Assembly: GCA_016786885.1 (NCBI GenBank)
Contig: JAEUVO010000056.1
Coordinates: 1-50,283 of the forward strand
From: Chitinophagaceae bacterium
GTDB taxonomy: Bacteria > Bacteroidota > Bacteroidia > Chitinophagales > Chitinophagaceae
Reading direction: 5' to 3'
DNA length: 50,283 nt
The notes under the pieces are model-generated. The model made no database searches and was not told where the DNA came from. It saw nothing but the letters and a program-made list of their open reading frames with translations. The translations under genes were made by a program, and so were the position numbers. Of this stretch, positions 24,946 to 33,672 are shown piece by piece. Position 1 is the first letter of the stretch; every line of letters starts with the position of its first letter.

Positions 24946-25004
24946 GATATTATGTACAAAACATAGTGAAGGGCTTACTTAACGGTAAGCCCTTTTCCTT
25001 TTAA
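24933..25004 (+). promoter_or_regulatory. his attenuator (antiterminator and terminator)
   Basis: The terminator is a 10-base perfect stem (AAGGGCTTAC 24969-24978 with GTAAGCCCTT 24985-24994), a TTAACG loop and the T-rich tail TTTTCCTTTT, ending just before hisG at 25014. The alternative antiterminator pairs GGGTAGGCC (24933-24941) with GGCTTACTT (24972-24980), nine base pairs of which three are G-U, using the left arm of the terminator. The 5' antiterminator arm sits at the end of the leader ORF: a ribosome stalled on the His codons leaves it free, whereas a ribosome at the UGA covers it. The antiterminator pairing is inferred by hand, without energy calculation. Confidence 0.82.
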
Positions 25005-25013
25005 ACAAGATAT

Positions 25014-25874
25014 ATGAGTGAAAATCTTAAGATCGCTATTCAAAAATCAGGTCGTCTGTATGAAGGTTCGATGAAACTGTTGAAAGAATGCGGCATTGAA
25101 GTAAGTAATGGTAATAACCAGTTACGGGTACAGGCAGCGAATTTCCCGGTAGAAGTTTTCTTTCTTAGGGACGACGATATTCCTGAATATGTGCAGGATG
25201 CCGTGGCTGATATTGGTTTTGTCGGAGAAAATGTAGTAACTGAAAAAAATAAATCAGTTGAGCCAATTGAAAAGCTGGGGTTTGGCAAATGCCGGCTCTC
25301 TATAGCTGTGCCCAAAAATGGTAACTTCAGATCAATAGCTGATTTGAATGAGAAGAAAATCGCCACCAGTTATCCTTATATATTAGGTGAGTTTTTGAAA
25401 GAAAAAAATATCAACGCCTCAATTCATGAGATCAGCGGTTCTGTTGAAATAGCACCCAGGATTGGCCTTGCTGATGCAATCTGTGACCTGGTAAGTTCAG
25501 GAAGTACACTTTTTACCAACGAATTAAAAGAAATTGAAACAATACTTTCCTCTGAAGCAGTGCTGATATGTAATAAGACGCTGTCAGCAGAAAAGAGGGT
25601 TATTCTTGAAAGCCTGCTGTTTCGCATCCGTTCAGTTAAAAAAGCAAAGAATAACAAATATGTATTGTTGAATGCACCAAACAACAAACTGAGCACCATC
25701 TGTAAATTATTGCCGGGAATGAAAAGCCCCACCATTCTTCCATTGGCTGAGCCGGGATGGAGTTCTGTTCACTCAGTTATCAGTGAAAGTGATTTCTGGA
25801 ATGTGATCGAAAATTTAAAAGCTAATGGCGCCCAGGGGATTTTAATTATTCCTATTGAAAAAATGATTGTGTAA
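25014..25874 (+). CDS. hisG: ATP phosphoribosyltransferase, long form
   Basis: A 286-residue HisG that condenses ATP with PRPP in the first step of histidine synthesis. The N terminus LKIAIQKSGRLYEGSMKLLKECGIEV and FLRDDDIPEYVQDAVADIGFVGENVV carry the family signature. The C-terminal domain (about 210-286, TILPLAEPGWSSVHSVI) is the ACT-like regulatory domain of the long, homohexameric form, which in the family binds histidine as feedback inhibitor; this form does not need HisZ. The start follows the attenuator terminator, so expression depends on antitermination. The stop overlaps the hisD start (TAATG). Confidence 0.96.
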   Translation: MSENLKIAIQKSGRLYEGSMKLLKECGIEVSNGNNQLRVQAANFPVEVFFLRDDDIPEYVQDAVADIGFVGENVVTEKNKSVEPIEKLGFGKCRLSIAVPKNGNFRSIADLNEKKIATSYPYILGEFLKEKNINASIHEISGSVEIAPRIGLADAICDLVSSGSTLFTNELKEIETILSSEAVLICNKTLSAEKRVILESLLFRIRSVKKAKNNKYVLLNAPNNKLSTICKLLPGMKSPTILPLAEPGWSSVHSVISESDFWNVIENLKANGAQGILIIPIEKMIV

Positions 25875-27151
25875 TGAAAATCTATAAATATCCTGATAAA
25901 AAAGGCTGGTCTGGTATTATTCAGCGGCCTATGACTGATTATTCAGCTCTGGAGAAAAGTGTAAAGAAAATTTTGCAAAAAATAAAAGAGAAAGGTGATA
26001 AAGCTGTTCGCAAATTTTCCAAAGAATTTGATGGCGTTGATCTTAAGAATTTGCAGGTAACAGAAAAAGAAATCAATAAAGCCTCAACCCTTGTAGCCGA
26101 TGACCTTAAACAAGCTATTCAACAGGCCAAGGATAACATTCAGAGATTTCACCTTGCACAAAAGGAAGAAATAAAAAAAATTGAAACAATGCCTGGTGTT
26201 ATTTGCTGGAGAAAATCAAAAGGCATTGAAAAAGCAGGCTTATATATTCCGGGTGGCTCTGCACCTCTTTTTTCTACTGTATTGATGCTGGCAGTGCCCG
26301 CACAAATTGCAGGTTGCAAAGAAATTATTTTGTGTACTCCTCCATCAAAAGATGGCGACATCAACCCGGCCATTTTATATGCAGCCCAATTATGTGGTGT
26401 AACAAAGATCTTTAAAGCCGGCGGCGTACAGGCTATTGGTGCTATGGCATACGGGACAGAAAGCATCCCAAAGGTGTTTAAAATATTTGGACCGGGCAAT
26501 CAATATGTAACATTGGCAAAACAGGTCATACAGCAACAAGGCGTTGCTATTGATATGCCGGCAGGGCCATCAGAGGTATTGGTTATTGCGGATGACACAG
26601 CTTTTCCCGAATTTGTAGCGGCAGACCTTTTATCACAAGCTGAACATGGCGGAGATTCACAGGTGATATTACTGACCATATCTGAAACATTTGCAGAGAA
26701 AGTAAATAATGCAATCAGTAAACAGGTAAAGGACTTACCGAGAAAACACATTGCAGAAAAGGCATTGAAAAACAGTAAGACAGTAATATGCAAAACTATT
26801 GATGAGGCTATTGAACTATCTGACCTTTATGCTCCGGAACATCTTATTCTCGCCTGCAATAATGCGGAAGAAGCAGCAACCAAAATAAACACTGCCGGTT
26901 CTGTATTCATTGGCAATTATTCACCTGAGAGTGCCGGTGATTATGCCAGTGGTACCAATCATACGTTGCCAACTAATGGTTATGCCGCCATGTACAGCGG
27001 TGTTTCGGTTGATAGCTTTGTAAAAAAGATCACTTATCAACAATTGACGAAAGAAGGGTTACAAAATATTGGCAATACTGTAATGACAATGGCAGCAGCA
27101 GAAGGGCTCGATGCCCATAAAAATGCTGTGGCCATCCGATTAAAAAATTAA
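25874..27151 (+). CDS. hisD: Histidinol dehydrogenase
   Basis: A 425-residue zinc enzyme that oxidises L-histidinol to histidine in two NAD-dependent steps, the last reactions of the pathway. Motifs: IPGGSAPLFSTVLMLAVPAQ, GPGNQYVTLAKQ, IDMPAGPSEVLVIAD, the zinc-ligand region LLSQAEHGGDSQ, the catalytic Glu-His pair in LYAPEHL, and SAGDYASGTNHTLPTNGYA. Length matches the family. The start overlaps hisG by one base, and hisC follows after two bases. Confidence 0.96.
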   Translation: MKIYKYPDKKGWSGIIQRPMTDYSALEKSVKKILQKIKEKGDKAVRKFSKEFDGVDLKNLQVTEKEINKASTLVADDLKQAIQQAKDNIQRFHLAQKEEIKKIETMPGVICWRKSKGIEKAGLYIPGGSAPLFSTVLMLAVPAQIAGCKEIILCTPPSKDGDINPAILYAAQLCGVTKIFKAGGVQAIGAMAYGTESIPKVFKIFGPGNQYVTLAKQVIQQQGVAIDMPAGPSEVLVIADDTAFPEFVAADLLSQAEHGGDSQVILLTISETFAEKVNNAISKQVKDLPRKHIAEKALKNSKTVICKTIDEAIELSDLYAPEHLILACNNAEEAATKINTAGSVFIGNYSPESAGDYASGTNHTLPTNGYAAMYSGVSVDSFVKKITYQQLTKEGLQNIGNTVMTMAAAEGLDAHKNAVAIRLKN

Positions 27152-27153
27152 CT

Positions 27154-28206
27154 ATGGAATTCAATTTAGACAGACTGGTAAGAGAGAATATTAAAAGAAT
27201 GACACCGTATTCTTCAGCCCGCCATGAATTCAGTGGCGCTGCTACAATATTCCTGGATGCCAATGAAAACTCATTTGGCTCCCCATTGCCTCAGAATTAT
27301 AATCGCTACCCCGATCCGCTCCAGTTATCCTTAAAAGAAAAGATAAGCAATATAAAAGGCATACCGGTACAAAATATTTTTCTCGGAAATGGAAGTGATG
27401 AAGCAATCGATCTCATGTTCCGTATCTTCTGTGAACCAGGAAAAGATAATATCATCATCTTCCCTCCTACTTATGGTATGTATGAAGTTTGTGCCGAAGT
27501 AAATAACGTTGAAGTAAAGAAAGTTCCGCTTACCTCCGGTTTCCAATTAGACCTGGACGCTATAGAAGCATCAGTTGATGAAAATACCAAACTGATTTTT
27601 GTCTGCTCTCCTAATAATCCAACCGGCAACAGCATCAACCGGGGTGATATTGAAGTTTTGCTGAATAGTTTTGATGGTATTTTGGTAATAGATGAAGCCT
27701 ATATTAATTATGCCAGGCAAAAAACATTTATCCCGGAGCTGACAGAGTATCCAAATCTTGTGATCCTGCAAACACTTTCCAAAGCATGGGGTCTGGCAGG
27801 ATTGAGGCTGGGCATGGCTTTCGCCGGACAACCAGTTATAAATTATATGAACAAAGTGAAATATCCTTATAATATCAATACTGCCACACAACAACTGGCA
27901 TTAGAGGCTTTGGGGAATATATCCAGTGTAAATAACTGGACAAAAACAACAGTGGATCAAAAGGAATTTTTACAGGCAGAATTATTTAAGCTGCCCATTA
28001 CACAAACGATTTATCCATCTGATGCCAATTTTATATTAGTTCAACTTACAGGAGCAAAGAAAATATACGAATACCTCTCAGCAAAAGGGATCATTGTCCG
28101 TGACCGTTCAAAAGTAATCTTGTGTGATGATTGCCTCCGTATAACCATTGGTACACCAGAAGAAAACAAGCAATTGATTGAAGCATTAAAACAATATGCC
28201 GCATGA
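27154..28206 (+). CDS. hisC: Histidinol-phosphate aminotransferase
   Basis: A 350-residue fold-type I PLP enzyme converting imidazole-acetol phosphate to histidinol phosphate with glutamate as donor. Motifs: [13 protein letters not shown] at the substrate region, [12 protein letters not shown] for PLP phosphate binding, CSPNNPTGN, and [16 protein letters not shown] with the PLP lysine at residue 210. The gene ends in an ATGA overlap with hisB. Confidence 0.96.
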   Translation: MEFNLDRLVRENIKRMTPYSSARHEFSGAATIFLDANENSFGSPLPQNYNRYPDPLQLSLKEKISNIKGIPVQNIFLGNGSDEAIDLMFRIFCEPGKDNIIIFPPTYGMYEVCAEVNNVEVKKVPLTSGFQLDLDAIEASVDENTKLIFVCSPNNPTGNSINRGDIEVLLNSFDGILVIDEAYINYARQKTFIPELTEYPNLVILQTLSKAWGLAGLRLGMAFAGQPVINYMNKVKYPYNINTATQQLALEALGNISSVNNWTKTTVDQKEFLQAELFKLPITQTIYPSDANFILVQLTGAKKIYEYLSAKGIIVRDRSKVILCDDCLRITIGTPEENKQLIEALKQYAA

Positions 28207-29342
28207 GAAAAATATTATTCATTGACCGGGACGGAACCCTGATAAAAGAAGCTCCCCCCACCTACCAGATAGATTCTTTTGAGAAGCTTGAATTTTATCC
28301 GGATATGTTTACCTGGATGAAACGGATCTCAAAAGAACTCGACTTCGAACTGGTGATGGTGACCAACCAGGATGGATTGGGAACAACATCTTTTCCGGAA
28401 GAAACATTCTGGCCAATACAAAATTTTGTACTGAAGGCTTTAGAAAATGAAAATATCATCTTCAGCAATATTCATATTGATAAAACATTTGTTGGGGATA
28501 ATGCGCCAACCCGCAAACCGGGAACCGGCATGTTGACCCAATATTTAAATAATCCGGACTATGACATCAAAGGATCTTTTGTTATTGGCGACAGGGTCAC
28601 TGATATTCAGTTAGCAAAAAATCTTGGATGTAAGGCCATTTGGCTGAACAATGATGCTAACCTTGGCGCAGCAGAGATTAGCAATGATATGAGTGAACTT
28701 CATTCTTCAATTGCTCTTGAAACCACCAATTGGAAGTTTGTTTACGAATATTTAAGAATTGGGCAACGGGTAATTCATCATGTACGAAACACCAATGAAA
28801 CAAAAATCAAGATTGAGCTTAACCTTGATGGCAAAGGGATCACAAGCATAAAAACAGGATTACATTTTTTTGACCATATGCTGGATCAGTTGGGGAGACA
28901 CAGCAGTATCGATCTTTCTGTTATCGTTGATGGCGACCTTCATATTGATGAGCATCACACTATTGAGGATACCGCTATCGCATTAGGTGAAGCTTTTGCA
29001 ACTGCCCTGGGGGACAAAAAAGGAATTGGAAGATATGGCTTTTGCCTGCCGATGGATGATTCATTGGCACAGGTAGCTATAGATTTCGGTGGCAGAAACT
29101 GGCTGGTTTGGTCGGTAGATTTTAAAAGAGAAAAAATTGGCGATATGCCCACAGAGATGTTTTACCATTTCTTCAAATCATTTTCTGATGCATCAAAATC
29201 CAATCTCAATATCAAAGTGGAGGGAGATAATGAACACCACAAGATTGAATCGATCTTTAAAGCATTGGCAAAATCAATAAAGATGGCTATTAAAAGAGAT
29301 GTGGATAACATGCAATTGCCCAGTACAAAAGGAATATTATAA
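28203..29342 (+). CDS. hisB: Bifunctional histidinol-phosphatase / imidazoleglycerol-phosphate dehydratase
   Basis: A 379-residue fusion. The N-terminal HAD phosphatase (1-165) has [16 protein letters not shown] and the [19 protein letters not shown] motif, removing phosphate from histidinol phosphate. The C-terminal IGPD domain (about 180-379) has [34 protein letters not shown] and [13 protein letters not shown], whose histidines bind manganese. The same fusion exists in Enterobacteria. The start overlaps hisC by 4 bases and the stop overlaps hisH by one. Confidence 0.96.
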   Translation: MRKILFIDRDGTLIKEAPPTYQIDSFEKLEFYPDMFTWMKRISKELDFELVMVTNQDGLGTTSFPEETFWPIQNFVLKALENENIIFSNIHIDKTFVGDNAPTRKPGTGMLTQYLNNPDYDIKGSFVIGDRVTDIQLAKNLGCKAIWLNNDANLGAAEISNDMSELHSSIALETTNWKFVYEYLRIGQRVIHHVRNTNETKIKIELNLDGKGITSIKTGLHFFDHMLDQLGRHSSIDLSVIVDGDLHIDEHHTIEDTAIALGEAFATALGDKKGIGRYGFCLPMDDSLAQVAIDFGGRNWLVWSVDFKREKIGDMPTEMFYHFFKSFSDASKSNLNIKVEGDNEHHKIESIFKALAKSIKMAIKRDVDNMQLPSTKGIL

Positions 29343-29935
29343 TGAATGTGGTTATTGTAAAATATAATGCCGGTAATATTCAGTCAGTCCTTTTTGCTTT
29401 AGAACGGATTGGCGTGAAAGCAACAGTGACAGATGACAAGAAACTGATTCAGTCAGCGGACAAAGTGATATTTCCTGGTGTGGGAGAGGCCAGTACTGCC
29501 ATGAAGTATCTGAAAGAAAGAGAACTGGACAAAGTAATTGTTTCACTAAAACAACCGGTGCTTGGTATTTGCCTCGGTATGCAATTGCTATGTGATTACT
29601 CTGAAGAGAACAATACAAAATGCCTGGGAGTATTTGAAAATGTAAAAGTGAGGAGATTTACAACAACAAGCACACCCTTTAAGATCCCCCAGGTTGGCTG
29701 GAATACGATTGCGAGCCTTAAAGGAAAATTATTCAGTTCAATTGAAAAAAATACATACTGTTATTTCGTTCACAGTTATTATGCAGAGGTCAATTCTTTC
29801 AGCATAGCCGCTACACATTATATACAGCCTTATTGTTCAGCTCTGCAAAAAGATAATTTTTATGGGGTACAGTTCCATCCTGAGAAAAGTGCAAAGGCCG
29901 GCGAACAAATTCTTAAAAACTTCCTAACTATCTGA
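29342..29935 (+). CDS. hisH: Imidazole glycerol phosphate synthase, glutaminase subunit
   Basis: A 197-residue class I glutamine amidotransferase supplying ammonia to HisF. The nucleophile is Cys77 in PVLGICLGMQLL; His179 and Glu181 in GVQFHPEKSA complete the triad. N-terminal KYNAGNIQSVLFALE is the usual HisH start. It overlaps hisB by one base and lies one base before hisA. Confidence 0.96.
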   Translation: MNVVIVKYNAGNIQSVLFALERIGVKATVTDDKKLIQSADKVIFPGVGEASTAMKYLKERELDKVIVSLKQPVLGICLGMQLLCDYSEENNTKCLGVFENVKVRRFTTTSTPFKIPQVGWNTIASLKGKLFSSIEKNTYCYFVHSYYAEVNSFSIAATHYIQPYCSALQKDNFYGVQFHPEKSAKAGEQILKNFLTI

Positions 29936-29936
29936 A

Positions 29937-30653
29937 ATGACGATCATACCCGCAATAGATATTATCGATGGAAAATGTGTACGGCTGACCAAAGGCGATT
30001 ATAGTAAAAAAACAATTTATAATGAGGATCCGTTGGAAGTAGCTTTGCAATTCGAAAATGCAGGGATAAAACGACTACACCTCGTTGATCTTGACGGAGC
30101 CAGAACCGGATCAGTTAAAAACTGGAAAGTATTGGAAAAGGTTGCCGGAAAAACCAAACTTTCAATTGATTTCAGTGGTGGTATCAGTACACAAAAGAGT
30201 GTGGAAATCAGTTTTAATTCAGGCGCTGCATTTTCCGCCGTGGGAAGTATTGCTGTAAAAGATGAAGTAACATTTACAGGCTGGCTATTACTTTACGGAG
30301 CTGAGAGGTTTATTATCGGTGCAGATGTGAAGAATGAAAGAATCGTCATCCGCGGATGGACAGAATCAACTACCCTCACTGTTTTTGAGCTGATTGAAAA
30401 ATATAAAACAAAAGGAGTAAAGCAATTTTTTTGTACCGATATCAATAAAGATGGCCTGCTACAGGGAACTGCAATCGATTTGTACAAAAAAATTCTGAAC
30501 GAACACCCCTCTATCGACCTTATTGCAAGCGGTGGCATAACAGCAGTCTCAGAACTTGATGAATTAAGACAAGCTGGTTGCGACGGGGCAATTATTGGCA
30601 AAGCCATTTATGAGAACAGAATTTCATTAAATGACTTAAAACGTTTTCTATAA
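29937..30653 (+). CDS. hisA: ProFAR isomerase
   Basis: A 238-residue (beta/alpha)8-barrel that isomerises ProFAR to PRFAR. The catalytic Asp8 is in [15 protein letters not shown]; the second catalytic Asp is in the [12 protein letters not shown] segment, and [14 protein letters not shown] and [14 protein letters not shown] are the phosphate-binding loops. The tight spacing to hisH (1 base) and hisF (4 bases) keeps synthase subunits near each other. Confidence 0.95.
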   Translation: MTIIPAIDIIDGKCVRLTKGDYSKKTIYNEDPLEVALQFENAGIKRLHLVDLDGARTGSVKNWKVLEKVAGKTKLSIDFSGGISTQKSVEISFNSGAAFSAVGSIAVKDEVTFTGWLLLYGAERFIIGADVKNERIVIRGWTESTTLTVFELIEKYKTKGVKQFFCTDINKDGLLQGTAIDLYKKILNEHPSIDLIASGGITAVSELDELRQAGCDGAIIGKAIYENRISLNDLKRFL

Positions 30654-30657
30654 CCTG

Positions 30658-31413
30658 ATGCTGACAAAAAGGATCATACCCTGTTTGGATATTAAAGATG
30701 GCAGAACCGTCAAAGGAACCAATTTTATTCACCTCCGTGATGCAGGCAACCCGGTGGAACTGGCCGTTCGTTATTGCGAAGAAGGTGCAGACGAACTTGT
30801 TTTTTTGGACATAACAGCTACAACTGAAAAAAGAAAGACGCTGGCAAAACTCGTACGGGAAATTGCCACTCATATCAATATCCCTTTTACAGTTGGCGGA
30901 GGTATCAATACGAAGGAGGATGTAAGTGTGCTACTTGAAAACGGGGCAGATAAAATATCAATAAATACATCTGCGGTAAAGAACCCGGAATTAATCAATG
31001 AACTCGCCAAAAATTTTGGAAGCCAGTGTGTGGTGGTGGCCATTGACACAAAAATCATTGATGGCATCTCCAGGGTAGTAACACATGGTGGAAGAACTCC
31101 GACAGAAATTAACACGACAGACTGGGCAAAAGAGGTAGCTGATCGTGGTGCAGGAGAAATACTACTAACTTCTATGGAAAATGATGGGACAAAAAATGGG
31201 TTTGCGCTGGATATAACAAAGCAGGTTAGCAATTTGGTCAATATTCCTGTGATAGCTTCCGGAGGTGCGGGAAAGATGGAACATTTTACTAGTGTGTTCA
31301 AACTCGCTGACGCAGATGCCGCACTTGCTGCCAGTATCTTTCACTTCAGTGAAATATCCATTCCGGATTTAAAACGATATTTACATGACGAACAAATAGC
31401 AGTAAGATTATGA
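30658..31413 (+). CDS. hisF: Imidazole glycerol phosphate synthase, cyclase subunit
   Basis: A 251-residue barrel enzyme making imidazole glycerol phosphate and AICAR from PRFAR with ammonia from HisH. The catalytic Asp11 is in [15 protein letters not shown] and Asp130 in VVVAIDTK; phosphate loops are TVGGGINT and [12 protein letters not shown]. The stop TGA overlaps the ATG of an unannotated small ORF (ATGA at 31410-31413) instead of joining directly to hisIE. Confidence 0.96.
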   Translation: MLTKRIIPCLDIKDGRTVKGTNFIHLRDAGNPVELAVRYCEEGADELVFLDITATTEKRKTLAKLVREIATHINIPFTVGGGINTKEDVSVLLENGADKISINTSAVKNPELINELAKNFGSQCVVVAIDTKIIDGISRVVTHGGRTPTEINTTDWAKEVADRGAGEILLTSMENDGTKNGFALDITKQVSNLVNIPVIASGGAGKMEHFTSVFKLADADAALAASIFHFSEISIPDLKRYLHDEQIAVRL

Positions 31414-31586
31414 TCTTTCTTATTTTTATTATACTGGCATTTACCTGGTTCATTATTCAATACTTTGAAAAAAGAAGAAATGCCAGGAACGAAGAACAAC
31501 ATGAACGCCGGAAAGAAGCTTTTACAAACCTGCTGAATTCGCTAAAAAGTAAAGAAGAAAAAACTGATAACAAAAATGGTAGTTGA
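31410..31586 (+). CDS. 58-residue membrane protein embedded in the his operon
   Basis: The ORF encodes 58 residues: [20 protein letters not shown] followed by [20 protein letters not shown] and a lysine- and glutamate-rich end ([18 protein letters not shown]). Residues 2-18 form one hydrophobic helix; the basic KRR right after it predicts an N-out/C-in orientation with a charged, coiled-coil-like cytoplasmic tail of about 38 residues. The start overlaps the hisF stop by four bases and the end overlaps hisIE by 11 bases, so it is translationally coupled on both sides. Without this ORF the 162 bases between hisF and hisIE would be an odd gap in an operon with otherwise near-zero spacing. I do not recognise a family. 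A role anchoring His enzymes to the membrane is speculation. Confidence 0.7.
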   Translation: MIFLIFIILAFTWFIIQYFEKRRNARNEEQHERRKEAFTNLLNSLKSKEEKTDNKNGS

Positions 31587-32166
31587 TTTTTCAAAATATA
31601 CTGACGGGCTTGTTCCCACCATAATACAGGATGCAGATACGCAAAAGGTATTAATGCTTGGATTTATGAATGAAGAAGCATTTCAGCAATCAAGACAAGA
31701 AGGGAAAGTGACTTTTTATAGCCGCAGTAAGCAACGGCTCTGGACCAAGGGGGAAACTTCCGGCAACTCCCTTTTTATAAAAGAAATTATTACCGATTGT
31801 GATAATGATACATTGCTTATAAAAGTGAACCCTGCAGGCCCGGTTTGTCATACAGGAGCTGACACCTGTTTTAATGAAAATAATACTGGTTTTACGATAG
31901 AGAAGCTGGAAAATATCATTTCTGACCGTAAGAACAATCCTTCTGAGTCATCTTATACTTCTTCCCTCTTTGCAAAAGGAATTAATAAAGTTGCCCAAAA
32001 AGTAGGCGAAGAGGCGGTGGAACTAATTATTGAAAGTAAAGATGTCAACAGAGAGTTATTTCTGGGTGAAGCTGCAGATCTGCTCTATCACTTTCTTATT
32101 CTTTTGCAAGCAAAAAATCACACATTGAAAGACGTTATTCAAGTACTATCTGAAAGGCACAAATAA
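31576..32166 (+). CDS. hisIE: Bifunctional PR-AMP cyclohydrolase / PR-ATP pyrophosphatase
   Basis: A 196-residue fusion for steps two and three of the pathway. The N-terminal HisI domain (1-105) has MLGFMNEEAF, TFYSRSKQRLWTKGETSGN and the metal-binding DCDNDTLLIKV and GPVCHTGADTCF segments. The C-terminal HisE domain (about 110-196) has KVGEEAVELIIESK and LGEAADLLYHFLILL with the acidic metal ligands of the MazG-like fold. The domain order I-E is the same as in E. coli. It overlaps the small membrane ORF by 11 bases and ends the operon. Confidence 0.95.
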   Translation: MVVDFSKYTDGLVPTIIQDADTQKVLMLGFMNEEAFQQSRQEGKVTFYSRSKQRLWTKGETSGNSLFIKEIITDCDNDTLLIKVNPAGPVCHTGADTCFNENNTGFTIEKLENIISDRKNNPSESSYTSSLFAKGINKVAQKVGEEAVELIIESKDVNRELFLGEAADLLYHFLILLQAKNHTLKDVIQVLSERHK

Positions 32167-32190
32167 AGCCACCCGGGAAGTGGATGGCTT
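32166..32190 (+). terminator. Possible his operon terminator hairpin
   Basis: AAGCCA and TGGCTT can pair around a loop that can also form a CCAC/GTGG or CCC/GGG inner stem. It begins at the last base of the hisIE stop codon. The downstream tract (CTCCTAAATG) lacks a T run, so this is a weak terminator call; it could also serve the convergent T9SS gene. Confidence 0.4.
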
Positions 32191-32227
32191 CTCCTAAATG
32201 TATACGAATAATGTAATTTCCTTTTCT

Positions 32228-33646
32228 TTATTGAACTAGTATCTTCTGTTTGAACTTTACATTTCGGTTACTGATCTCCAGTATATATAAGCCTCCTGCA
32301 GTTTGGGAAGGCAGCGGCAACACAGCACTTCCATTAGATCCCATATTCACAGTACCCTTTAATATCAATTGGCCTGCTGCATTATACAGGGCATAATCAA
32401 ATGGCCCTTCCTCTATAGTCTTATTAAATACTGTTATTGCTGTTCGAACAGGATTTAATACTATAAACCGCTGATTGTTAATATCATTCTCCATAACAGC
32501 AATAATCCTTGAATAGCTGAATCCTCCGTCTTTATCAATAGTCTTTAAACGATAGTATGCTATTCCCTGGAACGTTGAAGGGTCACTAAAATCGTACAAC
32601 TCTCTGCTTCCGGAATTTCGTCCTCCTACCGATCCAACTGTAACAAAGGCTGAAGTAGCCATATAGCTTCTTTGTACTTCAAATCGGTCGGTATTTTGTT
32701 CATTCTCGGTGATCCAGTGAAGCAAAGTAACGCCGGACATTCTTTCACCTGTAAATGAAAATAGCTTCACAGGAACAGGAAAGGCTTTGTATCCTATGGT
32801 GAAAGCACCGAAAGTGTTTACAGAATTCGAGACAACTGTACCTGTTGTTGTTACATTACCAGATGCTGATCCTACAGCATCTGTCCAATTACCTCCTGTA
32901 TTATAGGCTACAGTAATATCGCTGATCAGTTCATTATCCATCGCCACTTTAGAATGATCCCAGTTGAGCGTTATCTGTACTGTACCCCCGCTTATTCTGT
33001 CGATCTGCCAGTACTCATTAGCTTTGACATGTACGATCGGAGACTGCAGATTAAAAATATTCTGTGTTGGTGTGTAATAGTGGCAATTTATCTCTGAAGA
33101 AGCTGACAAATTGGAAATTGCAGCAGTTCTTTCATAGGTATTATCTCCAACAGGGAAAATGAAATCAGTTGTTCCAATTTTTTTTACCCAGCCTGTTACA
33201 TGACGGCTATCGGCGCTTCCTGTATGAGAAGAACCTGCTTCATATACCAGGTAGTTAGGAGTAACAGAAGTTGCAATTAGTCCATTGGTAAAAGTATGTG
33301 TGCCAGTAATTCTCAGATCATTATTCAGCGTTATACCTGCTGCATTATCAGTGTTCAGGTTATACGTTCTAAAAAAAGCTGAACCGGTAACTGACTGAGC
33401 AGAAGTGCCGTTAAGATATAATGCGCCTGTTCCTGCAGCCATTGAAACCTGGTCATTTGTCAAAGTACCTTTCACATATAAGCTGCCATTATTGAGCAGA
33501 ACAGCAGTCGATGTATTGGAAAAATTTCCAAACCCTGTCATTGCACCGCCGGTATGAATTTGCATATTGCCAGTGTTCCTGATAGCATCTTGTGCCGTAC
33601 TACTACTCCCTATCAGTAAAAGCAATCCAACTATTTTGCATTTCAT
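32228..33646 (-). CDS. T9SS type A sorting domain surface protein
   Basis: A 472-residue protein with a signal peptide (MKCKIVGLLLLIGSSSTAQ). The central region has repeated Thr/Gly/Asn-rich beta strands (GGAMTGFGNFSNTST, GSLYVKGTLTNDQ, GALYLNGTSAQSVTG) suggestive of a beta-helical or adhesin-like fold, followed by a region with WEIT-like strands (VKLFSFTGERMSGVTLLHWI, then TENEQNTDRFEVQRS). The last ~75 residues (LNPVRTAITVFN, YNAAGQLILKGTV, GGLYILEISNRNVKFKQKIL) match the T9SS type A C-terminal sorting domain, which directs export across the outer membrane and attachment to the cell surface. It probably forms a unit with the two genes upstream (33673 and 35603). Ligand unknown. Confidence 0.88.
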   Translation of the reverse strand: MKCKIVGLLLLIGSSSTAQDAIRNTGNMQIHTGGAMTGFGNFSNTSTAVLLNNGSLYVKGTLTNDQVSMAAGTGALYLNGTSAQSVTGSAFFRTYNLNTDNAAGITLNNDLRITGTHTFTNGLIATSVTPNYLVYEAGSSHTGSADSRHVTGWVKKIGTTDFIFPVGDNTYERTAAISNLSASSEINCHYYTPTQNIFNLQSPIVHVKANEYWQIDRISGGTVQITLNWDHSKVAMDNELISDITVAYNTGGNWTDAVGSASGNVTTTGTVVSNSVNTFGAFTIGYKAFPVPVKLFSFTGERMSGVTLLHWITENEQNTDRFEVQRSYMATSAFVTVGSVGGRNSGSRELYDFSDPSTFQGIAYYRLKTIDKDGGFSYSRIIAVMENDINNQRFIVLNPVRTAITVFNKTIEEGPFDYALYNAAGQLILKGTVNMGSNGSAVLPLPSQTAGGLYILEISNRNVKFKQKILVQ

Positions 33647-33672
33647 AGATATTGTTTTAAATCAGACCAGAA

